From NCBI RefSeq assembly GCF_000218545.1, contig NC_015671.1, positions 558,001-622,000 on the forward strand: a DNA stretch of 64,000 bases. Reading direction: 5' to 3'. Both the position numbers and the translations under genes were made by a program. Each line of letters starts with the position of its first letter. The first letter of the stretch is position 1. The DNA is from Cellulomonas gilvus ATCC 13127. Lineage in GTDB: Bacteria; Actinomycetota; Actinomycetes; Actinomycetales; Cellulomonadaceae. The notes beneath the pieces were generated by a model. The model saw only the letters and a list, made by a program, of their open reading frames with translations. It had not been told where the DNA came from and made no database searches. This document shows, in pieces, positions 24,678 through 32,701 of this stretch.

Positions 24678-26816
24678 GTGGCACGAGCAGGCCAGCGCCG
24701 GTCCGGTGGGACGCGCGCGGATGCGGGCGCCCAGCGGCGTCGCACGCCGCGTCCGGCCGAGCAGGGGCTCATCCCCGTGCTGGCGGAGGTCGCGCGTGAC
24801 GTGGACCGCGCGGTGCAGCGTCCCCCGACGAAGCCCGCGGTGCGCACCAAGTTCCAGGTGGTGGCGCTGCTGGTGCGCGAGGAGCGGGCGCGCGTCATGG
24901 CGGACCCGGAGCTCTCGTCGGGAAGGCGCACCGAGGAGCTCAAGCGCCTGGACGGCGTGGCGACCATGCTGGCCAAGATCGCGGCGCGGGACACGTCGCT
25001 GCTCACGCTGCTGGCCGAGGACGCGCGCGTGTCCGACGCGGCGCGCGCGTACAAGGCGACCGTGATGCGCGCGGGTGGGCTGGAGCCGCCCGAGGAGCCC
25101 GAGCCGGTGGCGCCCCCGACCCCGCCGCCCGGTGCGGAGAACCGCGTGGTGCCCCGCTCGGTCGTCGCGCGGCAGATGGCCAACCCGTTCCTCGCGCCGG
25201 ACTTCGAGGCCGCCGCCGCGCGCGTGGCCAAGGCCCGGCGCCTGGCCGGGTGGGAGCTGCTCGAGCCGCTGTTCCGCTCGTTCGAGGAGGCCGGGCCCGG
25301 GGCGCCCGCGTGCATGCCGCTGCCGGACCCGCGCTGGGTGACTGCACCCGTGGGTCGTGAGCTCATGCCGCACCAGGCCAAGGTGGTCGCGGCCGTGGCC
25401 CGCGGGCACCGCACGTTCCTGCTCGCCGATGAGCCGGGCCTCGGCAAGACCGCGCAGGCCCTCCTGGCGGCCCAGGCCGCCGACGCCTACCCGCTGCTCG
25501 TCGTCGTCCCCAACGTGGTCAAGACCAACTGGGCGCACGAGGCGGGCCTGTGGACGCCGCAGCGCCGCGCGACCGTGGTCCACGGCGACGGCGACGAGGT
25601 GGACGGGTTCGCGGACATCGTCGTCGTGAACTACGAGCTGCTGGACCGGCACGTCGGCTGGCTCGGGGACATGGGCTTCCGCGGCATGGTCGTCGACGAG
25701 GCGCACTTCATCAAGAACAAGTCCTCGCTGCGGTCCCGGCACGTGCTCTCGCTCTCGGAGCGGATCCGCGAGCGCACCGCCCGGCCGCTGCTCATGGCGC
25801 TGACCGGCACGCCGCTGATCAACGACATCGAGGACTTCCGCGCGATCTGGCAGTTCCTGGGCTGGATCGACGACACGCAGCCCGTCGGCGCGCTGCTCAA
25901 CGCGCTCGAGGAGACCGGCCTGACACCCGCCGAGCCCGGCTTCTACGCCGCGGCGCGCAGCAGCGTCGTCGACATGGGCATCGTCCGGCGGCGCAAGGTG
26001 GACGTGGTCGCGGACATCCCGGCCCGCCGCGTCGCGGACCTGCCCGTGGAGCTGGACGGGGCCGTCGGGCGGTCCATCCGGGCGGCCGAGCAGGCGCTCG
26101 CGCGGCGCCTGGTGCAGCGCTACCGCGCCGCGCTCGAGGCGCGCGGCGGCGTCACCGACGGGTTCGACCCCGAGCTCGCGCGCCGGGTGGCCGCCGCCGA
26201 GCTCAAGGACTCGAGCTCGCAGACCGGTGGCGAGAACGTGTTCACCATGGTCCGGCGGATCGGGCAGGCCAAGGCCGGTCTCGCCGCGGACTACGCCGCG
26301 CAGCTGGCGCGCAACGTCGGCAAGGTCGTGTTCTTCGCCAAGCACGTGGACGTCATGGACCACGCCGAGCAGACGTTCGCCGAACGCGGCATCCGGTACG
26401 CGTCCATCCGCGGGGACCAGACGCCCAAGGTGCGCGAGAAGAACATCGCCGCGTTCGTCGAGGACCCCGAGGTCTCGATCGTGGTGTGCTCGCTCATGGC
26501 CGCGGGCGTGGGGCTCAACCTGCAGGTCGCGTCCAACCTGGTGCTCGCCGAGCTGTCCTGGACCGATGCCGAGCAGACCCAGGCGATCGACCGCGTCCAC
26601 CGCATCGGGCAGGCCGAGCCCGTCACGGCGTGGCGGATCATCGCCGCGCAGACCATCGACTCGAAGATCGCCGAGCTCATCGACAGCAAGTCGGGCCTCG
26701 CCGCGCGCGCGCTCGACGGCGTCGTCGACGAGGACGGCTCGCCCGCCGTGGACGTCCAGCTCGAGGCGCTCGTCAGCCTGCTGACCGACGCCCTCGCGGC
26801 GGAGGGCGCCATCTGA
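24678..26816 (+). CDS. SNF2-family DNA/RNA helicase-like ATPase
   Basis: A 712-residue Swi2/Snf2 ATPase. An N-terminal region of about 220 residues, partly coiled and Pro-rich, precedes motif I (DEPGLGKTAQ), motif II (VVDEAHFIKNK), the TGTP motif and, in the second RecA domain, GLNLQVASNL and TQAIDRVHRIGQ. The GTG start follows AAGGAGGA. It resembles SMARCAL1/HepA-like bacterial remodelers that move along double-stranded DNA. The convergent NERD-domain gene lies 6 bp away; no nuclease domain is fused here. Confidence 0.93.
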   Translation: MARAGQRRSGGTRADAGAQRRRTPRPAEQGLIPVLAEVARDVDRAVQRPPTKPAVRTKFQVVALLVREERARVMADPELSSGRRTEELKRLDGVATMLAKIAARDTSLLTLLAEDARVSDAARAYKATVMRAGGLEPPEEPEPVAPPTPPPGAENRVVPRSVVARQMANPFLAPDFEAAAARVAKARRLAGWELLEPLFRSFEEAGPGAPACMPLPDPRWVTAPVGRELMPHQAKVVAAVARGHRTFLLADEPGLGKTAQALLAAQAADAYPLLVVVPNVVKTNWAHEAGLWTPQRRATVVHGDGDEVDGFADIVVVNYELLDRHVGWLGDMGFRGMVVDEAHFIKNKSSLRSRHVLSLSERIRERTARPLLMALTGTPLINDIEDFRAIWQFLGWIDDTQPVGALLNALEETGLTPAEPGFYAAARSSVVDMGIVRRRKVDVVADIPARRVADLPVELDGAVGRSIRAAEQALARRLVQRYRAALEARGGVTDGFDPELARRVAAAELKDSSSQTGGENVFTMVRRIGQAKAGLAADYAAQLARNVGKVVFFAKHVDVMDHAEQTFAERGIRYASIRGDQTPKVREKNIAAFVEDPEVSIVVCSLMAAGVGLNLQVASNLVLAELSWTDAEQTQAIDRVHRIGQAEPVTAWRIIAAQTIDSKIAELIDSKSGLAARALDGVVDEDGSPAVDVQLEALVSLLTDALAAEGAI

Positions 26817-26822
26817 GGTGCG

Positions 26823-27740
26823 TCATGCCGGGGGGAAGGCCGCGGCGAGAATGGCGTGGACGCGCTCGATCTCGGCAACGGTCCAGCCGCCGGTGGCCGT
26901 GAGCCGTTCGGCGAGCTTCTTGGGCCACAGGACGGCGACCTCGTCGACGACGAACGAGCCGCCGAGGAGCGGCCAGTCGGCCTCGACGAAGCACAACGCA
27001 CCGTGTATCGGTGCGTTCGTCAGCGCTGCGGAGTCGAGTGCTGCCCTGACGAGCGCGACCTGCTTGTGCACGCCCTCGACGAGCTTCGTGCAGTCGCGCG
27101 AGCCGACGAGCAGCTTCTCGCTCCGTGGCCTGAAGAGCCCGCCCTCCACCCGCAGGCTCGGACGCCCGCGGTAGCGCTTCGCGTCGATGACGTGGACGCC
27201 GGTGGCGCTGATGGCCACATGGTCGATATTGGCGCGGGTGCCTGGGATCCGGCGGTCGTGCAGGAGGCGCACGCCCTCGGCCGCCAGGTCGTCGAGGCGC
27301 CGTCCGAGCAGCTCTTCACCCTTGGCGCCGCGCGCCCACGCGGTGGTGCTCTGCGGCTCGTCGGTGACCGCAAGGATCAGCCCACCGAGACGGGGATGCG
27401 CCTCCCGGATGCGCGCCTCCCGCTTGGCGCTGCGCCGCTCGTACTCCCTCCGGGCCGACGAACCGGCGGTGCCCGCGGCGGACGGGTCCGGTCCGACGGG
27501 CAGGGCCTGCGGGGCGGGCGTGGCCGCGGAGTGCTCGTCGACCCGCCCCATTTCGACGCACGGCAGGCAACGCACCGTCTTGGACGCTCGCAGGTACGCC
27601 GCGCGTGACCCCGCCTCGAGCCGTGCCTGGCACTGCTCGCACGTCCCGGCGTACCTCAGCCGCATGACCTTCACCGCGGTGCCACCGTTGTCCCCCGTGA
27701 CCGGCTCCATGCCGTCGTCATCGGCAGTGCACGTGCGCAA
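26823..27740 (-). CDS. NERD (nuclease-related) domain protein
   Basis: A 305-residue protein. An N-terminal zinc-ribbon-like segment has CEQCQARLE and, about 30 residues on, CLPCVEMG. A charged linker then leads to a NERD domain: GAKGEELLGRRLDDLA, RRIPGTRANIDHVAISATGVHVIDAKRYRG. The Asp and the IDAK Lys match the PD-(D/E)XK-like core of the family. The start is uncertain (GTG at 27740, or ATG at 27710). Probable DNA-processing enzyme. Confidence 0.87.
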   Translation of the reverse strand: MRTCTADDDGMEPVTGDNGGTAVKVMRLRYAGTCEQCQARLEAGSRAAYLRASKTVRCLPCVEMGRVDEHSAATPAPQALPVGPDPSAAGTAGSSARREYERRSAKREARIREAHPRLGGLILAVTDEPQSTTAWARGAKGEELLGRRLDDLAAEGVRLLHDRRIPGTRANIDHVAISATGVHVIDAKRYRGRPSLRVEGGLFRPRSEKLLVGSRDCTKLVEGVHKQVALVRAALDSAALTNAPIHGALCFVEADWPLLGGSFVVDEVAVLWPKKLAERLTATGGWTVAEIERVHAILAAAFPPA

Positions 27741-27800
27741 CTGGAGTGCAGACGCGTGCGGGGCGGCGCCCCCCAGGGTGCCGCCCGCACGGTCACTTCT

Positions 27801-28133
27801 TCAGATGCGGCGTTCGCGGCGGTAGAGCGCGCGGGACCATGCGTACCCGGCCACGCCGAGCACGACGCACCACGCCACGGCCTGCGCCGCGACGCTGCCG
27901 TCCAGGTCCGCGCCGCCGGCGAGCAGGCCGCGCACGGTCTCGATGATCGGCGTGAACGGCTGGTACTCGGCGAACCACCGGACCGCGCCGGGCATGGTCT
28001 CCACGGGCACGAACCCGCTGCCCAGGAACGGCAGGAGCAGCAGGATCATCGGGGTGTTGCTCGCGGTCTCGACGCTGCGGGCGTTGAGCCCCAGGGCGAC
28101 GCACAGCCACGCCAGGGCCAGGCCCAGCAGGCG
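27801..28133 (-). pseudogene. C-terminal remnant of an ABC-2 type (DrrB-like) permease
   Basis: The frame encodes about 110 residues: LLGLALAWLCVALGLNARS, then MILLLLPFLGSGFVP, the family segment PVETMPGAVRWFAEYQPFTP and a last membrane span. DrrB-type permeases are about 250 residues, so the first half is missing. At about 28134-28140, inside a GCGGCCGC, the sequence switches to a different broken gene in another frame. A deletion evidently joined the two. Confidence 0.77.
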
Positions 28134-28432
28134 CGGCCGCGGACTCCACCTGCGCCTTGAGCTGGTCGGGCAGGCGCAGCGTGGTGCGGGTGGTGGAGAC
28201 GTCGTCGGGGTCCAGGGCAGCGGGTCGCACGGGCTCGTCGGGTGCGGGGACCGGCTCGCCGAACGTCGCCGCCGGGGCGGGCGTCACGACGAACTCCGGG
28301 TCGCGTCCCTGCAGCCGCACGTCCACCGACCCCGGGGCGAGCTCGGCGGTGATCTCGCTCGCGGCCGTCGAGAGCGCCTCGAGCAGCACGAGGCGGACGG
28401 CGGAGCCGAGCGGGGCAGCCAGGGGTCGCGGT
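28134..28432 (-). pseudogene. internal fragment of a HicB-type antitoxin-like gene
   Basis: The frame encodes AAPLGSAVRLVLLEALSTAA, then the polar segment LAPGSVDVRLQGRDPEFVV, an Ala/Pro linker and RTTLRLPDQLKAQVESAAA, where the C-terminal ribbon-helix-helix starts. Intact actinobacterial homologues have an N-terminal helix and a complete RHH tail. Both are absent here, the tail being cut at the junction with the permease remnant. Assignment is from recalled family layout. Confidence 0.6.
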
Positions 28433-28502
28433 GAGGGTGGGCCCTTGGTCCCGTGCGACCCCCTGACCTGCAGGAGTAGGCCTAGGGCATCACAAGGAGG
28501 TG

Positions 28503-28652
28503 ATGCCGGTGTTCGACGTCGGTGCGAAGCCGGGTAAGGGCAAGTTCCTGGACGCGTACGGCCACACGATCGAGCTCCAGGAGGGCGAGGCGCTCCCGCG
28601 CTGCCCCCACTGCGAACCCGATCACGAAGAGAAGTGGTGGCGCCTGTCCTGA
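28503..28652 (+). CDS. 49-residue protein with a CPHC motif
   Basis: A very strong RBS (AAGGAGGTG immediately before the ATG) opens a 49-codon frame: MPVFDVGAKPGKGKF, then LPRCPHCEPD and the ending EKWWRLS. The CxxC resembles half a zinc ribbon or a rubredoxin knuckle. It is too short to identify a family. Location right after the deletion scar and before the hexapeptide-repeat gene gives no functional clue. Confidence 0.7.
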   Translation: MPVFDVGAKPGKGKFLDAYGHTIELQEGEALPRCPHCEPDHEEKWWRLS

Positions 28653-28881
28653 TCCTCGCTCCGGCCCCGCCCGGGACGGACGTCGACCAGGCCTCGTGGC
28701 AGCCCTGACCGGACTGCTGCACGCCCGCGTGCGTCGGTGGGCCAGCCCGTGCCGTGTCGCTGACGCGCGGCCGGGCCCCCACACCGGCCGGGGCTGGCGC
28801 GGTGCCCATCGGCCGACGGCGAGGTCGGCTGGCAGGACGAATGGGAACACGGGGGCGGGTCGAATCGTTCTGTCAGGCGTC

Positions 28882-29292
28882 ATGAAGAAGCGATACGAAG
28901 ACCTCGAGACAGACGACGGCACCGTCGTGCGCTACCGCCGACACGACAACGGCGGGGGCCTGGTCGCACAGACCGCCTCCGTCGACCCGACCGCGTTCGT
29001 GGCGGAGACCGCCTGGGTGGACCCGGGCGCACAGGTGGGCGGCGGCGCACGCGTCGGCGCGCACGTCTGGCTGGAACCCGGTGCGGTCGTCGGGCCGCAC
29101 GCGCAGCTCGGCACGCACGTGCACGTGGGCCGCGGGGCCGTGGTGGGTGCCGCGGCGCGGCTCGGCACGCGCGTGAGCGTGGGGTCGGGTGCGCGGCTCG
29201 CGGCCGGTGTCGCGGTGAGCGCGGACGAGACCATCCCCGACCACGCGCTGGTCACGCGCCCCGACGGCGACCCGCACTCGCTGGCGGCCTGA
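28882..29292 (+). CDS. left-handed beta-helix (hexapeptide-repeat) protein
   Basis: A 136-residue protein with at least a dozen hexapeptide-like units of the pattern (V/A)-G-x-x-A-x, for example VGPHAQLGTHVHVGRGAVVG. This builds a left-handed parallel beta helix, as in gamma-carbonic anhydrases and acyl/acetyltransferases. No catalytic His trio can be assigned securely, and the typical C-terminal helix is short. The RBS is weak. It converges with the Mrf/CobW-like gene 6 bp downstream. Confidence 0.83.
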   Translation: MKKRYEDLETDDGTVVRYRRHDNGGGLVAQTASVDPTAFVAETAWVDPGAQVGGGARVGAHVWLEPGAVVGPHAQLGTHVHVGRGAVVGAAARLGTRVSVGSGARLAAGVAVSADETIPDHALVTRPDGDPHSLAA

Positions 29293-29298
29293 CGGCGT

Positions 29299-30402
29299 TC
29301 ACGCGTCCATCGGGCTGCCCAGCCACGGCGCGAGCACGTCGTCGCGGCCCAGCCACGGGGCCAGGCCGGCCGCGGCCTCGTCGGCCGTGAGCAGGACGTC
29401 CTCGAACGCCTCGACGAGCCGACGGCGCACGTCGTCCACGCCCGTGAACACCAGACGCGTCTCGGGTTCGTGGCCGTCCCACCGACCCGCCTGGCCGATG
29501 CTCAGCTGGCCGCCCGAGCCGTCCCACACGCACAGCGAGTCGGGGCGGCTCGGCACCCAGAACCGGCCGCGGCTGCGCACGGGCACGTCGCCCAGCCGGT
29601 GCACGTGCTCGACCAGGCGCTCGGGGTGCAGCGCGCGCGGTGAGCGCAGGTCGAGCGTCCATGCGCCGGGCGCGGCGGTGCGGCGGGGTGAGGGTGCGGC
29701 GTGCAGGGGGTCCAGGCGGCGCTCGGCGCGCTCCGGGTCGTGCCCGTGCCGCACCAGGTCCTCCGGGCGCACGGTGTAGGGCCGGTCGACGCGCAGCCCG
29801 TCGGCGGCGCGCAGGTGCTCCAGGAGCGCGGACCCGACGGGCGCGCGCCGCGCGTCGCCGTGCACCAGGACGGTGTCCACGTGCGCGACCTGGGCGGTGA
29901 GGGCCTCGCCCACGGCGCGGCGGTCGTCGGCGGTCAGCGCCAGCCCGCGCTCGTCGAGCAGGTCGTCGCCCAGCACGTCGTGCTCGAACGTCTCGACGTC
30001 GAGCGCGCCGACGACGTGCGCGAGCCGCAGCCGCCGGAGCGCACCGCGGCTGTGCGTCGCGCCGGCCAGGGCGCGCGTGACGGGCAGCGACTCCGCCCCC
30101 ACCGGCAGCGCCAGCAGCACGGTGTCCCAGCGGTCGTCGTCGGCGAGCGCGGCCAGCGTCGGGACGGCGTCCTCGCGCACCGCGCAGCTGAGGCAGGCGT
30201 GCTCGAGCGGCACCACCTCGTCGCTCACGACGCCGTCGGCGCACACCACGACGCGACGGATCGAGCCCCCGTCCTCGTCGTCGTGGATGTCGTGCCGCAC
30301 GACGACGAGGCGCGGCTGGTCGGTGACCATCCCGAACACGGTCGCGTCCCGGATGACGGGGTCGATGCTCGCGAGCACGAGCAGGGGCTTGCGGCGGGTC
30401 AT
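29299..30402 (-). CDS. CobW-like protein without P-loop (Mrf-like, Zur-associated)
   Basis: A 367-residue protein with the CobW C-terminal domain (PFHPERL-like [15 protein letters not shown], then [13 protein letters not shown]). The N-terminal GxxGxGKT of true CobW GTPases is absent: the segment reads [15 protein letters not shown]. The usual GCxCC is HACLSC (Cys70, Cys73). The same two departures occur in mycobacterial Rv0106/Mrf, a factor in zinc-starved ribosome hibernation encoded with Cys-free ribosomal proteins. The gene is divergent from such an operon here, across a Zur-like box. GAGGAACC precedes the ATG at 30400-30402. Confidence 0.85.
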   Translation of the reverse strand: MTRRKPLLVLASIDPVIRDATVFGMVTDQPRLVVVRHDIHDDEDGGSIRRVVVCADGVVSDEVVPLEHACLSCAVREDAVPTLAALADDDRWDTVLLALPVGAESLPVTRALAGATHSRGALRRLRLAHVVGALDVETFEHDVLGDDLLDERGLALTADDRRAVGEALTAQVAHVDTVLVHGDARRAPVGSALLEHLRAADGLRVDRPYTVRPEDLVRHGHDPERAERRLDPLHAAPSPRRTAAPGAWTLDLRSPRALHPERLVEHVHRLGDVPVRSRGRFWVPSRPDSLCVWDGSGGQLSIGQAGRWDGHEPETRLVFTGVDDVRRRLVEAFEDVLLTADEAAAGLAPWLGRDDVLAPWLGSPMDA

Positions 30403-30440
30403 GGTGGTTCCTCTCGGTCGGTGCCGAGGAGACAGTAGAC

Positions 30441-30465
30441 GAGAATGGTTATCAATACCTATAGT
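30441..30465. promoter_or_regulatory. Zur-like operator and promoter before the C-minus ribosomal operon
   Basis: GAGAATGGTTATC (30441-30453) resembles the actinobacterial Zur palindrome. A -10-like TATAGT (30460-30465) lies 7 nt before the rpmB ATG, so the operator would cover the -35 region of a leaderless transcript. It is also within 40-60 bp of the start of the divergent Mrf-like gene and could control both directions. Confidence 0.75.
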
Positions 30466-30472
30466 CGTCGTC

Positions 30473-30709
30473 ATGCCAGCTCGCTGCCAGGTGCTCGGGG
30501 CCGTCCCCGGGTTCGGCCACTCCGTCTCCCACTCCCACCGGCGCACGCGCCGCCGGTTCGACCCGAACATCCAGCGCAAGCGGTACTGGGTGCCCTCGCT
30601 CGGCCGCCGCGTCACGCTGCGCGTCTCGGCCCGCGGCATCAAGACCATCGACCGCCTCGGGATCGACTCCGTCGTCGCCCGGATCCAGGCGCGCGGGGAG
30701 CGCATCTGA
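30473..30709 (+). CDS. rpmB: 50S ribosomal protein L28, zinc-independent paralog
   Basis: The 78-residue L28 begins [22 protein letters not shown] and contains [21 protein letters not shown]. The paired CxxC motifs of the zinc-binding form are missing; only one Cys remains. Such Cys-free copies replace the zinc form under zinc starvation. It is the first gene of a five-gene ribosomal operon. Its stop overlaps the rpmG start (TGATG). Confidence 0.96.
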   Translation: MPARCQVLGAVPGFGHSVSHSHRRTRRRFDPNIQRKRYWVPSLGRRVTLRVSARGIKTIDRLGIDSVVARIQARGERI

Positions 30710-30876
30710 TGCCGCGCCGCACCGATCTGCGCCCGGTGATCACGCTGCGCTCGACCGCGGGGACCGGCGCGTCCTACGTGACGCGCAAGAACCGCCGCCT
30801 GCACCCCGAGCGGCTGGTCCTGCGCAAGTTCGACCCGGTGCTGCGCCGCCACGTCGACTTCCGCGAGGAGCGCTGA
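30709..30876 (+). CDS. rpmG: 50S ribosomal protein L33, zinc-independent paralog
   Basis: Fifty-five residues ([21 protein letters not shown], then [17 protein letters not shown]). The four zinc-ribbon cysteines of the C-plus form are absent. Translationally coupled to rpmB by a TGATG overlap and followed 1 bp later by rpsN. It is incorporated into ribosomes when zinc is scarce, by family knowledge. Confidence 0.95.
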   Translation: MPRRTDLRPVITLRSTAGTGASYVTRKNRRLHPERLVLRKFDPVLRRHVDFREER

Positions 30877-30877
30877 G

Positions 30878-31183
30878 ATGGCCCGCACCGCACTGGTGGT
30901 GCGCGACGAGCAGCGCCGCCTGGTCGTCGCGCGGTACGCCGCTCGACGCGCCGCGCTCAAGCGTGCCGCGGTGAGCCCGCACGTCCCGGCCGACGAGCGT
31001 GCGCGCGCCCGCGCGGCGCTCGCGGCGCTGCCGCGCGACGCGAGCCCGGTGCGGCTGCGCAACCGCGACGCGGTCGACGGGCGGCCTCGCGCGTACCACC
31101 GCACGTTCGGGCTCTCCCGCATCCGGCTGCGCCAGGCCGCGCTGCGGGGCGAGCTGCCCGGTGTCACGAAGTCCAGCTGGTGA
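30878..31183 (+). CDS. rpsN: 30S ribosomal protein S14, zinc-independent paralog
   Basis: The 101-residue long form of S14. The C-terminal part [21 protein letters not shown] carries the conserved RPRxxxRxFGLSR motif, and there are no cysteines, unlike the 61-residue zinc form. The basic N-terminal half is normal for this type. Third gene of the operon, followed after 10 bp by rpmJ with GAGGAG as RBS. Confidence 0.96.
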   Translation: MARTALVVRDEQRRLVVARYAARRAALKRAAVSPHVPADERARARAALAALPRDASPVRLRNRDAVDGRPRAYHRTFGLSRIRLRQAALRGELPGVTKSSW

Positions 31184-31193
31184 GGAGAGTCCG

Positions 31194-31316
31194 ATGAAGG
31201 TGCGCGCGTCCTTGGCGTCGCTCAAGAAGAAGGACGGGTCGATCGTCGTGCGTCGGCACGGCAAGACGTACGTCATCAACAAGCGCAACCCGCGCTGGAA
31301 GGCGCGGCAGGGCTGA
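31194..31316 (+). CDS. rpmJ: 50S ribosomal protein L36, zinc-independent paralog
   Basis: Forty residues ([20 protein letters not shown], ending NPRWKARQG). Length and the KVRASL...KD pattern identify L36. The Cys/His zinc site (CxxC...C...H) is lost, as in other C-minus L36 copies. GAGGAGAG precedes the ATG. The stop overlaps the rpmF start (TGATG). Confidence 0.95.
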   Translation: MKVRASLASLKKKDGSIVVRRHGKTYVINKRNPRWKARQG

Positions 31317-31483
31317 TGGCGGTCCCCAAGCGCAAGACGTCCCGCAGCCGCACGCGGTCGCGGCGCGCGCGGTGGACCGCGTCGCCCGCGGCGCTGGTGC
31401 CGGTGCTCGTCGACGGCCGGACCGTGCACGTGCCGCGCCGCCTGGTGCGGGCCGTGCAGCGCGGGCTCGTCGTGCCGGACTGA
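31316..31483 (+). CDS. rpmF: 50S ribosomal protein L32, zinc-independent paralog
   Basis: Fifty-five residues starting [20 protein letters not shown], the L32 signature, and lacking the CxxC...CxxC zinc ribbon at the C terminus. It overlaps the rpmJ stop by one base. It is the last gene of the operon; the next promoter with its own Zur-like box follows 12 bp downstream. Confidence 0.93.
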   Translation: MAVPKRKTSRSRTRSRRARWTASPAALVPVLVDGRTVHVPRRLVRAVQRGLVVPD

Positions 31484-31494
31484 CCACCCTCAGG

Positions 31495-31522
31495 CGAGAA
31501 TGATTCTCGTCACCTGTAGGCT
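31495..31522 (+). promoter_or_regulatory. perfect Zur-like palindrome and promoter before the YibE/F gene
   Basis: CGAGAATGATTCTCG (31495-31509) is a perfect 7-1-7 palindrome of Zur/Fur type. A -10-like TAGGCT (31517-31522) lies 6 nt before the ATG at 31529, implying a leaderless transcript whose -35 region is covered by the palindrome. The geometry matches the box before rpmB within 2 bp. Confidence 0.8.
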
Positions 31523-31528
31523 CCGGCC

Positions 31529-32701
31529 ATGTCCGAGCATCACCACGCCCCGCCCGTACCCGTGCCGCCCGCGGTCCGGGTGCGGGCGCGGCGCGTGTTC
31601 GCCGCGATCCTGCTGCCCGCGCTCGCGGCGACGCTGTGGGGCGCGTGGGTCCTGTGGCCGTTCCAGCAGCCGCCGCGGCTGGAGACCACCGCACCCGGCA
31701 CGACGATCCGCGTGGTCACGGTCACCGCGGTCGACCGCGACGCGGACGTGGGACACGAGGTCGCGGCCGAGCGCGCGGACGGAGCGGGCATCACGGTGAG
31801 CGTGCCGCCCGAGTACCTCGACGAGGTCGGCCCGGGGGACCGGCTGCGCGTCGTGGACCTGGGCGCCGACGACGCCTACGCCGACCTGGGCACCCCGTAC
31901 GTGTTCCTCGACTTCGTGCGCGGGCCGCCCCTGGCCGCGCTCGCGGTCGTGTTCGCGGTGCTCGTCGTGGCCGTCGCGCGCTGGCGCGGGTTCGCGGCGC
32001 TCGCCGGGCTCGGGGTCGCGCTCACGGTGCTCGGGGCGTTCACGCTGCCCGCGCTGCTCGAGGGCAGGCCCGCGCTGCCCGTGGCGCTCGTCAGCGCGTC
32101 GGCCATCATGTTCGTCGTCCTCTACCTGGCCCACGGGTTCACGCTGCGGACCTCCACGGCGCTCGTCGGGACGCTCGTGGGGCTGGTGCTCACCGCGGGC
32201 ATCGCGGCCTGGGCCAGCGGGGCCGCGCACCTGACGGGCCTGTCCGACGAGTACGCGCTCGACCTGCGGAACGTCGCACCCGGCCTGAGCCTGAGCGCGG
32301 TGCTGGTGTGCGGCATGGTGCTCGCGGGCATGGGCGTGCTCAACGACGTGACCATCACGCAGGCCTCCGCGGTGTGGGAGCTGCAGACGGCCGACCCGGG
32401 CGCGAGCCGGCGGGACCTGTTCGCGCGCGGGATGCGCATCGGGCGGGACCACATCGCCTCGACCGTCTACACCATCGCGTTCGCGTACATCGGCGCCGCG
32501 CTGCCGCTCGTGCTGCTCGTCAGCATCTCCGACCGGGGACTGCTCGAGTCGCTGTCCAGCGGCGAGCTCGCCGAGGAGGTCGCGCGCACGCTCGTCGGCT
32601 CGATCGGGCTGGTGCTCGCGATCCCCGTCACCACCGCGATCGCCGCGCTCGTCGTCCACCGGCGCGCGGACGTGCCCCCGGAGCCCGCTCAGGCGGGGTG
32701 A
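31529..32701 (+). CDS. YibE/F family membrane protein, likely Zur-controlled
   Basis: A 390-residue protein with a His-containing N terminus (MSEHHHAPPVP) and one N-terminal membrane span. An extracytoplasmic domain of about 90 residues (ITVSVPPEYLDEVGPGDRLRV) follows, and then about seven spans including the family segment GVLNDVTITQASAVWEL with MRIGRDHIASTVYTIAFAY. YibE/F proteins have no established substrate. The perfect Zur-like palindrome in the promoter and the neighbouring zinc-free ribosomal genes point to a role in metal homeostasis or envelope response to zinc starvation. It overlaps its convergent paralog by 13 bp. Confidence 0.9.
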   Translation: MSEHHHAPPVPVPPAVRVRARRVFAAILLPALAATLWGAWVLWPFQQPPRLETTAPGTTIRVVTVTAVDRDADVGHEVAAERADGAGITVSVPPEYLDEVGPGDRLRVVDLGADDAYADLGTPYVFLDFVRGPPLAALAVVFAVLVVAVARWRGFAALAGLGVALTVLGAFTLPALLEGRPALPVALVSASAIMFVVLYLAHGFTLRTSTALVGTLVGLVLTAGIAAWASGAAHLTGLSDEYALDLRNVAPGLSLSAVLVCGMVLAGMGVLNDVTITQASAVWELQTADPGASRRDLFARGMRIGRDHIASTVYTIAFAYIGAALPLVLLVSISDRGLLESLSSGELAEEVARTLVGSIGLVLAIPVTTAIAALVVHRRADVPPEPAQAG

